This document shows positions 32,701 to 45,849 of a stretch of 64,000 bases of DNA, in pieces. The notes under the pieces are model-generated. The model worked only from the letters and a program-made list of their open reading frames with translations. It had not been told where the DNA came from and did no database searches. A program made the position numbers and the translations under genes. Source of the stretch: Selaginella moellendorffii (lineage: Eukaryota; Streptophyta; Lycopodiopsida; Selaginellales; Selaginellaceae); the NCBI RefSeq assembly GCF_000143415.4, contig NW_003314264.1, forward strand, positions 65,066-129,065, read 5' to 3'. Numbering within the stretch: the stretch's first letter is position 1; the number at the start of each line of letters is the position of its first letter.

Positions 32701-34784
32701 ACCCTCCAATTGTTTATGAGATTTGTACATTAATGGCTGAATCTTACCAGAATTCGAGCGAAGAAGTTTGGATCCAGATTCTCGAGCAGGAGATCTTGTT
32801 GTGCGTGAGCGCTTGGATCCCAAAGCATTCATCTGGGCGTTTGTGCCGGAATTTAACACCTTTTCAAGGTCAAAACTACCGAAGGAAATCGATAAATGCT
32901 CCTGTTGGAACCTCTCCAGCTGAGTTCTCTCCACAGTAAATTGCCCGAGTTCCTGCAACAACCAAACCAGAATAAAAATAAGAAGAACAAAGTCATAGCT
33001 AGCACCGTGCACCTCGTAAATGCGCTCGTAATCAAATTCTTTTTCGAATTTCATTTTCTCTTTGCCTTTCCTCTTGTTATCCACATTATTTTTATCTCTT
33101 CCTAAATTGTCACTCGGTTTCTTTGCAGTAGGTTGATCTTTGTAAGCCCCCGTGGTTTCCTTGAAATCTTCTGATGGAATTATCTACAGCCAGACAACAC
33201 TTAGAAATTTGAGCAATAAATGAACCAGATACCTGGGGACTGCTGCTACACTCTCCATTCCCTTGTGGAGGAATAGGATCTCTTGCAAAAGCCTCTAGTA
33301 TCCTGCATCCTGTCAGAAGGTCGCCGACTTTCTCTCGACATCTCTCCATAAACTCATCTTTCAAATGCGTTCGTCGCACTAACGGTGGTTCCACAGCTTT
33401 GCCTTTATTGACTAATCTTCCAAGATACTTCTTCTGCTTCTTTGACGAAACATCACACACATGATGGTCGCCTGGATCAGACATTTGTGTTAATTTGGTC
33501 CCTGAGATAGCGTTGTTATGGTTTGGAATTGAAAATGTCGGTACTTCATCTGGAAGGACGCATTGGATTTCTTTATTTTCGGCACAAGGTTCTTCGTGTA
33601 AAAGGCAGCATTGAGTTTCTTTCGCCTGTGCACAAGAGTGTATATGCAAATCATATTGACTCTAGCTTACCGGTCTTTGTTCAGGTGTGCTTGTAATTTC
33701 CCTAGAAAGCTCTTCAGTAATTTGAGATTCCGGTCGAGCTTTCACTTCAGACCCATTAACGGGCTTTAAATTTATGCAACCTTTCCTTTTAACAGGGGCG
33801 GTGATGTCTGTGAGAGCATGAGATGTTAATGCCGATACAACTTCTTCCAAGTAGGCATGTGCCTCGTTTGTTCCGGACTCGACTATTGTGGATCCAAAAA
33901 CAAGGCTATTAACAGGTTTCCCTGTGTCTAGTTTCTGCTTATAAAAAATTAGACAGATGCTTAAGAGAGCATGATAAACCCAACCTCAAGAATGTTTTTA
34001 ATTTTCCCTGTCAACCGTTTTCTTGTGACTGGCTTTATGTATTGTCGACCGGCCTTTTTCAGCGATTCAGTTGGATAGTCAACTATTTTTTCTGGTGATG
34101 ATACTCCAGTATCTTTAATGTGAACGTTCATAGAGCTCGACGCAAGCACCATCTCTCCAGCAGGGAAACGCACTGAACTACTGCTATTTCCGTCACTTCT
34201 TGGCATGGGCTCTCTTGGCGACTTACTCGGGGGCAAAGTTACTCGAGGAATATCTGAGATAACGTCTTCGTTCCTGCATTCCTCAACGAAAACTTGTCCC
34301 TGGTTTGCAGTGAATAAAGTAGTGGCAGTTATACGAACTCTTGGAGAAGCTTTGCTGGAATCACCAGCCTCCACATTGCTTTTGCAGTCAGTTGGTACTT
34401 TTGATTCAGGAAAGCAGTCCCAGGCTTTGACAGTAGACTTGGACAATTCCTGCTTTGTCTCCTCCAAGCATCCAATAGAATCCCACACCGACTGTTTCTC
34501 GTTGCAGCTATCCGAATCAGTGGCGGCAGCATTCTGTGAGAAGTTCGGGGTCCTAATGCTATCGATCTCGTTCTGAAACCTGTGATACTCGGCCCTAAGC
34601 TTGTCCAGGCCAAACTCTTTCTTCTTTCTGCAATCGCTAACACAATAATTTTTTTAAAACCAAATTTGCGTAGGCTTACTTCAGCATAATGCATCAGCTC
34701 CTTTCGTAAAATAATGGCTGATTGCACTGCGAGGCATGAACAGAAGAAGTTTCTCTTTCTGCACTTTCTGTAACACTCTCCCAT
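29740..34784 (-). CDS. Large protein of unknown function, 12 exons, 1491 residues
   Basis: The proposed exons, 5' to 3', are 34784-34680, 34623-33985, 33937-33671, 33625-33233, 33183-33013, 32952-31613, 31561-30927, 30867-30796, 30749-30672, 30627-30517, 30464-29928 and 29867-29740. They total 4476 nt and keep one frame. All introns are GT-AG, 44-60 bp. The N-terminus (residues 4-17) has four cysteines, followed by a likely coiled coil (LRKELMHYAE through LDKLRAEYHRFQNEI). Most of the rest is charged, Ser/Pro-rich and probably disordered. One helical stretch, KSLEEELYKRSVVEVLLKNL, lies near 872-891, and a Pro/Val-rich segment, LPVILPVPIPVVIPM, lies in exon 7. No enzyme domain is visible. Size, composition and the neighbouring SPATA4-like gene would suit a basal-body or centriolar scaffold (the TALPID3 type was considered), but this is a guess. 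The acceptors of exons 2 and 3 are ambiguous by a few bases. Confidence 0.75.
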
Positions 34785-34825
34785 TGGTGCAAGAACATCC
34801 TGCTAAGAGCCCTAAAGACAAAATG

Positions 34826-34834
34826 GGCGGGAAA
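34826..34834 (-). promoter_or_regulatory. E2F-like site
   Basis: TTTCCCGCC on the minus strand, 42 bp before the proposed start codon at 34784 and inside the 208-bp gap between the two genes. It fits the plant E2F consensus TTTSSCGC. This could tie expression to dividing cells such as the spermatogenous lineage, which is inference from one short match. Confidence 0.45.
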
Positions 34835-34992
34835 GAGTTTAAGGGGCAAGAAAAACCAGACTATTTTTGTCGTTTCGCAACCGAGCTTGAAACTTGCTAA
34901 ATCATTTTCAAACTTGAGATTGGCGATATCTATTGGTAATTAAAGAATCTACTAGAAGAGCTTGTGATTTTTTTTTTCATGTTTGACACAGG

Positions 34993-36558
<1,566 letters not shown>

Positions 36559-38174
36559 CGCCTCTGGCCCAGCGGTTGCCACATGACGCTAAACCCTATT
36601 TGAGTATATAATAAAATACTATAGATTGAATTGGACTCTCATCCCAATCGTGCGCAATCTTGAGCCATGCAAAAGTGGATTCCAATAGATTGTCTAAGGC
36701 AGGAACAGTGATCCTAAAATATGGACCTTTTTGACCTTTTGATGCTCATACTAAAAAAGAAATTAATAAAAGTTATAGCTTGAGAAGTTGGCTGTTCTTT
36801 TGCATCCTTTGCAGCCGTAGTACCTCTTCTCAACTTCAAGCTCCAGAAAAGTGAGAAGAGGTAGTTGTGGCTTGTTGGTGGCCCAAGAGGTTGTTTAAGC
36901 AGTAGATTTTCTTGTTGCTAAAATAAGAATTGTCAGACTTCTTAAGATGGATCATTCTATGTGGGTGGAAAGAGTGTGGGAAGAGGCTATATTCTTTTTT
37001 ATGTAGTTTATGTCTTATCTTCTTTTTTAAGAGGTTGTCTCTTGATGGCCTTTCCCTTTGAAACTTGTCATGCCATCAAGAACTTCAAAGAAAACCTTGT
37101 TGGGCCAAAAGACAATTGTTGGATGAATGAAAGACTGTTTCTATCACCAAAATTGTATGTGTCAAGTGACCAATGGTTTCATTTTTTCTAATACTTCATT
37201 TTTCTGCTTGGTAGAATGGACATGAGACTAGAGAACTAGACAAGAAGCTTTTTGGCCGGCCGCATGAAACATTTTACTGGGAAAGCTCAAAGTTGCTCTT
37301 TCTTTGTACATCTCTAACAAGAACAGTGTTCGGAGTGTCATGGCGTGAAATGAACGACTGTGTACGATACAACATTCCAAGATAATCTGGCAGAATTAAG
37401 CGGATTTGCTAACACATTTCGGATTACTATGGGTCATGAGACCAGAGCTCCACTTTGGAAATGTTATCGAGTTATTGAGCTCTTAACTTGCATCTGGCTG
37501 AGAAGGATGCTGAAGGGATAGGTGAGTAGTATTGAGTTATACTCAAGAGTTTCTTATAGATCAAAATCAATGGGGATATTGTTAGTTAATCAGGTATGGT
37601 TTTCTTACTGTCTAGCCGGTGTGAGGTTTCCTTGGAAAAACCGACCATTCCGTTTGTTTGAAAGGACTCTGTCCGTTGTTCATCCGGAACGAGGCCAAGG
37701 AGAAAATGGGAGGAGGAAACAAGTGGCATTCCTGTGTCGGAGACATCAAGTCTCACGCTGGTTTTGGCTGGATGTGAGCATCTCTCTCTCTCTCTCTCTC
37801 TCTCTAATTCTCTATTTTTAATGGTTAGGCTCGGGAGGAAAACTATATTGAACACTTATCCTAGCTTGAGTTGTTCACAAGACTCCATATCTGGAGCAGC
37901 TATAATGGCCCTCGCCCCAACTGGTGGAAGAAATGGATGCATCCCACTGCCAGGCTGATGGGAGAGCCTACTCGTTTACCACCCAAGTTGTTCTTGACCT
38001 ATGTTTTAAAAGATAGGTGTCTCATGATGGGCTTCCCCTAGGTGTCTACTACCGTCTCTACAAGCACTAAGGGTAGCTCAAGTATACTGGTGAGTATCTT
38101 GTAGTGCTGCTTGAAGAATGGAGGTGCCTACTTGACTTGTGATCTTGTAGTTTTCTTTTGCTCGTTTAACTGTC
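36559..38174. other. Intergenic sequence, presumed promoter of the CH gene and unassigned DNA
   Basis: No gene is recognised. A frame at 36961-37191 (plus) and one at 37522-37821 (plus) have no visible family motifs and lack coding-like composition. A pure TC tract lies at 37781-37805. Confidence 0.45.
37781..37805. repeat. (TC)n microsatellite
   Basis: About 12 perfect TC units. Confidence 0.95.
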
Positions 38175-41040
38175 ACTTCTTCTTGGTTTCAGGTACAATC
38201 GAGTGGGTTTTTACAAGGCGTTTCTGTTCTGGCAGCCCACCGTCCTGGCTGCCACACCAGAGGTATGCAAATTCGTGCTCTCCAAAGACAGCTTTGAGAC
38301 TGGATGGCCGGAGAGCGCTGTTGCGCTCATGGGACGAAATTTGTTTGCGGGATTAACTGGAGGGAGCCACATGAAGCTCCGGAAGTTTACCAAGCACGCT
38401 GTGAACAATCCCAAAGCTCTCAAGCAGTATGTTCCCCTCATCGTCAACAACATAAATGCCTTGCAAGTTGATCTACACAGTACATGATCATTCTTCTTAC
38501 CGAGATGAGAAGGGTAAGCGATACATCCTCTTTGCCTTAGTTTTCTTGTTGATACTGGTTTTTCTGATATGACAGTTCAAGTTTCTAACTGTCCTCTACC
38601 TTTATATGGGAAAGACTCCAGTCTCGACGGGAATGAAACTTTCTCCTTGTACTACATTGTCAACCAAGGCATTCAGGCTCTCTCCATCAACTTCCCCGGC
38701 ACTGCCTACAACAAAGCCTTGAAGGTAAAAGCCATACGCATTGTCCTACACAGCTTTGTGATGTTTTTCCCATTTTCAGGTGAGGTGAAAGCTCATCAAG
38801 CTTATCCAGGACGTGATCAACCAGTGAAGAGCTTCTGGAAAGCCGTAGAAAACAAGAATTCTTTTGTTGCTCATTGATCAGCTGGATGACAAAGGAGAGG
38901 CTCTGGAAAACGCTCAAATCATAGACGTGCTCAACATGTACATGAACGCTGGTCACGACTCGACAGCTCATGTCATCATGTGGCTGATGATTTCTTAAAG
39001 AAAGATCCTGATGTGCTCGAGAAAGTAAAGGTAAACCTTTGCAGTTTCATACAAACTTTCCTTCATATAATTTTTCTTCATGAGGCTGAGCAAAATGACA
39101 TTGCTAAAAGCATTTCAGAAGGGAAATGCTCAACCTTTTAGACATCAAAAGCATGTGCTACCTATCTAGTGTCAGTGCTGGCCATTTTCCCCTATTTTCA
39201 TGCCTGAATTTGTCTTTTCTTTTTGCAGGTTGCCGATTAAACACTAGAAGAGCCTGGGTAGCGTTGAGTTTAATGGTGAGTGTGCATCTTCTTTCAAGTG
39301 ATTTTCAAGTGATTTGGCATGCGGAAGGACAAGTACACATGGATCCAAACGTCCACCCAGACCCAGAAAAGTTTGATCTAGAGTGCTGCGAGGTACAAAA
39401 TTCTCAGCCATTCTCTGTAACTCTAGCTGGGGTTTTTCACTAGAAATATGGAACATCTCCATCACGTTCATACCCTTTGGGATTGAAAATCGGACTTGTC
39501 CTGGTAACGAGCTTGCCAAACTTTAATTCAAATCTTCAATGTCATCCATTACTTCATTACTGGCTACAGGTAAAGATCTATTATTTGTGCTATTATTACT
39601 TTATCTGGGCTTGTAACTGGACTGCATTGGATCCCAACAGCAAAGTTTCTTATTAGCCACATCCAGGAGACTTCTATTCTGTAAGAGTTTCAAAACTTCT
39701 GTAATTATAAAGAAAAAAGTAATTTACTGAAATGTACAAGATGATACCCTATGTATTCTTATGCCTCCACTATTCTAATTCGTCTCCATCACTTCTGCAT
39801 CTGGAAGGAAACACTATTTATGTGTTTGATGAAAACTTTGAATTTATGTTTACCCTTTGCTCGGACGGATCTATGATAACATGTTCAAGATAGACTCAAG
39901 CAGGTATTTAGAAGTGAACATCATCTCTTTAAGGGCAATATATGAGGTGCTTGTGAGGCTCTCAAGTATTAATCTCCTCTTAAGGATATCCTTCAATAGT
40001 GAGAAAAAAACCTTTTAAATATAAATGGAACTTTTTTTCTGCTTCTTTCATGTTTGATGGTAGTCAACTTATGAGAAATTAAAGCTTCTGGAATTCTACA
40101 AGCAGTGTGTAAGGATTGTCCAGGGAATGAGAAACTGTAAGGTGTAGTATGATATTTTCTTGATAGTAGTACATAGTACTGCCTGTTGTAGCCTTTGTGG
40201 CTTTGCTCGACTACAGCACAATGCTTACAAGGTTGGAATGACATAAGTAGAGATTTTCTAATAGATGTCAGTCTGTTGCCACTTCACTCTCAAACAATGA
40301 TATCAGATAAACGAGTCACCCAAGACAAAATCTGGAAGAAGAATAGAATTGGATTCGTCACTTTTGCAAATACCCACACAGACATGTATCCTCGCAAGAG
40401 GAAGTGATCTAATATCAATTGCCTCACACTAAACTAGGTGAGGCAAAACTTCTATTAGATATAAATTCGGGAGCTTCCTTCAAATGGCTTGTGGTGGGAG
40501 CGAGCATAGAAACATGAGTTTGGGCCACAGAGGTCACCATTTCAATCTTATTATTAAATGGTCCTTAACAAATGTGTTGCAGAACAAACACACTGACATT
40601 ACAAATTCATGCAAATAATAGTGATCTGGATATCCTACAATACAATGTCCCTTTTCAATAGTCCAAACTGGCACATTATTGCATAGAAGAAGCTGAGACC
40701 TTGTATTGCTGAATAGTGAATTTTAAATATTGAAAAAGAAATTTAGGTTTTTAGTTAAAAACAATATAATGGATTTGGTATTTGAAGCAAAAAAAAAAAG
40801 AAGAGAGGTTCTACTCTTTTGAAATACAAATTAGTATTAATATCAGAAAGTAATTTTTTTCCTGATACTTAGAGAAATCTTTGGTGATATGTATATCCAA
40901 ATATGCAATTCTTGAGAATATCACAAAAATATCATTATCTTTTGAGAATCTTTAGAAGTAAGAATATTTTTCTAAATCATTTTTAGTCTTCAGAGAAGAG
41001 TTTTCTACAACATCCATCTTAAAATTAACATAAATTCCAG
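38175..41040 (+). repeat. Left arm of a large inverted duplication
   Basis: Reverse-complement similarity to 55880-58290 covers P450 exons, their introns (both have TCTAACTGTCCTCTAC) and downstream DNA. Downstream landmarks are GAGAAACTGTAAGGTGTAGT, TGCCTGTTGTAGCCTTTGTGG, CATATAATGGATTTGGTATTTGAA and AGAGAAATCTTTGGTGAT. There are many substitutions and indels, so the duplication is old. A spacer of about 14.8 kb separates the arms. Confidence 0.75.
38193..39680 (+). pseudogene. Cytochrome P450 pseudogene, CYP88-like, copy 1
   Basis: Exon-like blocks follow P450 order. They begin with NRVGFYKAFLF after a TTTCAG acceptor, then VCKFVLSKDSFETGWPESA and MGRNLFAGLTG. Next come LTEMRR, INFPGTAYNKALK and the I-helix AGHDSTAHVIMWLM (about 38947-38990), then HMDPNVHPDPEKFD. 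The heme loop is FGIENRTCPGNELAKL (about 39474-39522). The pattern is that of the CYP85 clan, nearest in my memory to CYP88 (ent-kaurenoic acid oxidase, gibberellin pathway). Stops interrupt the block before the I-helix (38780-38850). A frameshift after the I-helix and the loss of the N-terminal exon show it is broken. The heme Cys is present, but the second Gly of FGxG is Glu. It lies in the left arm of an inverted duplication. Confidence 0.85.
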
Positions 41041-42651
41041 CTGTAAATATGTGAAATAAATGTTTCTTTTTTAATTTTCTTTGGAAAATATTTTCTACAT
41101 TTTGTACTATATGTTGATAATGGTATTATGATACACTATAAAATTATTAAATATTATTTTATTATTCATGTACATAGTTATATGTTAGATCTAAGTTTTA
41201 TTTTTATTATTATGTTCTTTATAATCTAAGTCTAATTTATAATACAAGAGAATGAAAACTTAGAGAGGATAAATGCATAAATAACACTTTATTCACAATT
41301 GATAAGCTTGATGCAACAATGTATATTCTTTTAAAATAAAAATACCAAAATTATAAAATATCTTTTATTATATATAAATAACGTGCTTTTATTATATGAA
41401 TACAGTACCACATGAAAGATATAATAATGTTATTATGTATATGGTAATGTGCTGGATCTAAGTTCATAATTACAATATTAATCTTCTTATAATCTAAGAA
41501 ATTTATAATCATATTGTCCATTAGATAATTTCTGAATAGTAAGTACTGGTTAATCATTTAAGAGTAATATTTATTTTAAATTGAAATTTTCTAGATTTTT
41601 AGCTGAATATGATTTTAAAATCCTTTGGCTAGAGACAATATTGTATAAAATTGTTAAAGGTTTTAAAATTTCTAAAATATTTTGAAATCATAACTTTCAT
41701 ATATAGCTTACTACCATTATATTACCTAATGATAATCCTGGTTAAGCATTTTTTTTAAATTTTTTAACTTTATTCCTACTAGTCTAGATATTTAATTTGG
41801 AGCTGTTGTACTACTTTTTAGCATAAATTACTTTATTGAAAACTTCATATAAACAAAGGTATTTTTATTATCTTAAAATTTCCTTCCACTTATTTAAGTT
41901 TTTCTTTCTCAAGTATTTTGTCCCTTCATTATTTAATTTTCATAACAGTTATCTTATATATAATAAGTTACAAAATGTCTTATGCACGATTGATATAGTA
42001 GTAAATTATGTTCTGATTAGAAAGGGTTTAGAGGTGTATTAATATTTTATAATTTATAAATCATCTAATATAATTTGTTTTTAAAAAGTTTATTTTCTAT
42101 CTTTCCCAGTAGAGTTGTATCATTGTCACAAATGTGACACATAGTTGTGCTCTATTTGGAAACCATTAAGAAACTTCAAGTATTGTCTATCAAGTATTTA
42201 TTACCTTTCACTAATCAAACTTCAGGTTTACTATCAGCAAAACAGTGATAAAATATTATCTAACATAAATACTCTTAAATAACTTATAAAGTTAATTAAT
42301 AAGCTTTTTATGTATAGTATTATATTGTATCATAGTGTTCCAGCTCTCAGTCTCACTAAAGTGATTAAACCAGGAGTAATAAATTTTTCATGATTTATCA
42401 TTACAAAGTATTATTTCTACATTGGCCTTGAAGGTTGTTTATCTATGATATAAGAACAAAAACCTTTTAGTACACAAGAAGAAAGGTACACAAACTACTT
42501 ACTTTATGTAAATACACCACTAAAGCAAAAGTTTGACAGAAGTAATAAAGGATAGTTATTCATTTATGTATACAAATGTATGAAGAATCTGATGGTTCTC
42601 ATGCACCATATAACTATAGCTCACATCTTGCTTTTGAAGTATTGCCTATTT
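41041..42651. other. Very AT-rich sequence without genes
   Basis: Only short frames are present. The composition is strongly A/T with runs of T and A. Nothing recognisable before the assembly gap. Confidence 0.6.
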
Positions 42652-43013
42652 NNNNNNNNNNNNNNNNNNNNNNNNNNNNNNNNNNNNNNNNNNNNNNNNN
42701 NNNNNNNNNNNNNNNNNNNNNNNNNNNNNNNNNNNNNNNNNNNNNNNNNNNNNNNNNNNNNNNNNNNNNNNNNNNNNNNNNNNNNNNNNNNNNNNNNNNN
42801 NNNNNNNNNNNNNNNNNNNNNNNNNNNNNNNNNNNNNNNNNNNNNNNNNNNNNNNNNNNNNNNNNNNNNNNNNNNNNNNNNNNNNNNNNNNNNNNNNNNN
42901 NNNNNNNNNNNNNNNNNNNNNNNNNNNNNNNNNNNNNNNNNNNNNNNNNNNNNNNNNNNNNNNNNNNNNNNNNNNNNNNNNNNNNNNNNNNNNNNNNNNN
43001 NNNNNNNNNNNNN
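42652..43013. other. Assembly gap (362 N)
   Basis: All bases are N. Open frames drawn across it have no meaning. Confidence 1.
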
Positions 43014-43840
43014 TCCAACCCAGTTCTGAGCTTTTATTACAAAAGCAATGGCTTATGCATGCTGATAGGTGCTCAAATGCAATAGTTTTGGAGAGCCATT
43101 TGGGTATGAAAATGTGTTTGGGTTTGAGTTAGCATCTTAACAAGTACCTCAAGATTTTTGGAACAGCTCTCAAACCTACATGTGAGTCTTCCTGGGCTCT
43201 ACATGTGAATTTTTTCTTCGTTTCTCAAGTTCTTGATTGTGTTACTACAGTTGTGATGAGGATTGCCAAGTTCTAGAGAAACAAAGTTCCTCTATCAAGA
43301 AAGCTTCTTATTAGTATCCATAAAGGTACTAAGGTAAACAATGTTTCATGTATTGTAACCACAGGCTTTTGACTTCCATAGATAGGGATTGGGGATATAG
43401 CCAGGACAACCAGGATGGCCTTTATTCTACAAGTATTGCCATGTGTGAGTGCTTTGTTTGTTTTTCTCTCTCTCTCACTGTTGTGATAAGAAAAGAGAAA
43501 ATCATACCTTATGCATGCTGCTTTGATCATGTCAATCTGTGCAGAATCAGAGGTGGCAAAAAGTAGCTTTGCTGGCTTCATGCCCTACACTTGCATAACC
43601 CATAAAGTCTGGAAAGCTTGCTTGAATCACTCATACCGAGAAGCAATCAGGGCACCCAACCTTGCCATGGAAAGATAAAAGTTGCAAAGAAGAAAGCACG
43701 AAAAAAAAATTAATGCAAGATAATTGTAGTGGCTTGGTTCTTAGATTTGAGAACTCTGACTTAAGCACGCAAATGAGAACAAAAAAAAGAAGTCTCCTGA
43801 TTTTCCATGAAATCACCATAAGATTAATATGGATAACTTA
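43014..43840. other. Intergenic sequence after the gap
   Basis: No gene recognised. A CT-rich stretch lies near 43468-43480. The minus-strand frame at 43273-43581 shows no known motif. Confidence 0.4.
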
Positions 43841-44800
43841 AATAACATAAATTCTAAAAGCATAAGTTGCAAAACTGGTATGAGCATCCGTAAGAACACA
43901 ACACAAACTTTCAATGGCAGGAAAGCACTTCACCTGTTGCTTGGACTGAACAGTCAATGGTAAAGGTAGGGTTTTACTGAAGTTTCCCTCTGAAAAATCA
44001 GCCTCTTTCTGGATCATGCTGGCAAATCCAAAGGTAATACAATAGCGACTAGTGGTAGTGTCTGTGGACTCCTTATGCATCCACTCTCCTCTGTCAAACT
44101 TATTGAAAGGTTTGATGTGTAGATCCTCATCTAGAAATACTGATACCTGCAGAAAAGATAATAAGACGTTGTCTAAAATTCAAATCTTTACCTGACTTCC
44201 AGATTGACTCCTTTTAAAGAACCTACAGAGATTAAAAAATTAGTTTTTAAAAATCTTTGATACCTCAGACTTAACAGTCAAAAGCACAAACTTGATGCCC
44301 CTCTAACCAGCAACTTCGGTGTACAAAGTTATGTTAGAAATAAATAAAATCCAGTGTTTTTGTCTATACAAACTGGTTCTGGTATTTCACAGCCATAGCA
44401 TGCTCTCTCTTAAGATGACAAATGAGCTTTGTCATGGCATTTTTTTCTTCAGATAGCACATGCGTTGCCTGGTCAAGCTCCAACACACATTTGACGAAAA
44501 TCTTCCGAAAATGTTTAGCGTTCAGGTTTTCCAAATAGCCCTTGTTATAAGAAAAGAGAATGTAAGTCTCGGTTTCCTAGAGAATATTGTGAAGAGACAA
44601 AGAATATTGGAGGTCAATTTCCAGAATATAGGTGGCATTGTGAAAGTCATCTCTGCCAATGAGTTTTACAACACAAACACAATTGAATCTGTCACTACTC
44701 CAACATGTGTTAAAGACGCTGATAGAAAGCTTGGCCAGATATGGCCATGGTCACTACTCACTGTAAACAGTATACATACCAGCCAAATGCTGTGCTATTT
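43841..44800 (-). pseudogene. Unrecognised gene fragment with coiled-coil character
   Basis: On the minus strand, 44590-44400 reads YLENLNAKHFRKIFVKCVLE, then DQATHVLSEEKNAMTKLICH, which looks like a coiled coil. After a pyrimidine-rich stretch and TTCTGCAG (44150-44157) a second exon-like block reads VSVFLDEDLHIKPFNKFDRG, later EADFSEGNFSKTLPLPLTVQ (to about 43850). Further upstream, 44760-44590 gives an open block ending in YILEIDLQYSLSLHNI before a GTAAGT-like donor. The spacing suggests three exons and small introns, as in the host genes. I do not recognise the family, and no start or end is visible, so it may be a broken copy or part of a gene that continues. Confidence 0.4.
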
Positions 44801-45049
44801 CACGAGTGAGTGAAGGTAATGAGCTTCACTCAAGCATGGGTCCATTGGAGCTGTACACTCATTAAAGAGAATCCATTCACTCTGAAAAAGAAATAAAAGA
44901 ATTCCTCACATGCTGCCTAGAACTCTCATGGCAGTCTAAAAAGATAGTTTTGTGCATTCTTCCAGTATTTGAGCATGGAGTTGGGACAGTAGCATTCTAT
45001 GTGACAGCACCATTGTTGGGGATCTCAATATACATATGCTCAATGGCTC

Positions 45050-45266
45050 GATCAAGAAGATGTATGGAACCGCTCCAATGGAATTCTCCACATGGCGTGG
45101 GAGTACAAGTTTCACATTTTCATTTGTACTTGCAAAAGTTTATACATGAATTATTTGCTTTGATCAAGAAGCTTTATGGAACCGCTCCAATGGAAATCTC
45201 CACATGGGGTGGGGGTACAAGTTTCACATTTTTATTTGTACTTGCACAAGTTTATACATGAATTAT
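45050..45266. repeat. 112-bp tandem duplication
   Basis: Unit 1 starts at 45050 and unit 2 at 45162, both with GATCAAGAAG followed by TATGGAACCGCTCCAATGGAA and ending TATACATGAATTATT. They differ at only a few positions. Confidence 0.88.
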
Positions 45267-45633
45267 TCGACAAGAAGTTTTTCAAACAAGTTTAGTAACA
45301 TATAGTTTGTTGATACGTTCAGGGAGATCATGTGTGAATTTCTTTCTGGCCAAGTACATGAAAATGAAAATGAAACTTCTACGACACTTCCAGAAGTAAA
45401 AATTTGGCCAAGTATACACTTGTACAAAATGAAAACACAAATTCTTATGACTTATTCATAAAGTCCAAGTGTGTCCTGTACTCTGTCATGATCTTTATTG
45501 TCTCAGTGCAGGATGAAAGAAGATGGATGGTGATCATTTTAAGATCTTTGACATAAATGGGGAGGAAGGAGAAAGCACAACCAAACAGGCTGCTACAAAT
45601 ACATTTTTTCAGATTGAAACATTCTCTACTTCT

Positions 45634-45772
45634 CCCAGCGGAGCTGGGATCCCTGCTAGTCATCATACTCTCTTATCATACTCCCTTATTTAAAAGTGCT
45701 ATTGGCATATGGCATCTGGCATCTTTTATTCCATTTTTAGAATATTTATGGATCCCAGCTCCACTGGGGGAG
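45634..45772. mobile_element. MITE-like element with ~22-bp terminal inverted repeats
   Basis: The left end reads CTCCCAGCGGAGCTGGGATCC and the right end, reverse complemented, CTCCCCCAGTGGAGCTGGGATC. They enclose about 95 AT-rich bp with no ORF. Related single ends occur near 73 and 349. The flanking bases do not give a clear target duplication. Confidence 0.5.
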
Positions 45773-45849
45773 ATAGTACACCAAAGCATAATAAATTACT
45801 TAAGATACAATTTTTATTACATTCATGAACAAATTTGTGGGGACACTGA

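Noticed and set aside
34205-34576. Plus-strand frame of 123 codons
   Set aside because: It is antisense to exon 2 of the large minus-strand gene, whose spliced frame is longer and consistent.
38193-39680. An active P450 gene
   Set aside because: The N-terminal exon is missing, stops precede the I-helix and a frameshift follows it.
42576-43085. Open frames spanning the N run
   Set aside because: The central part is unknown sequence, so the frames are artefacts.
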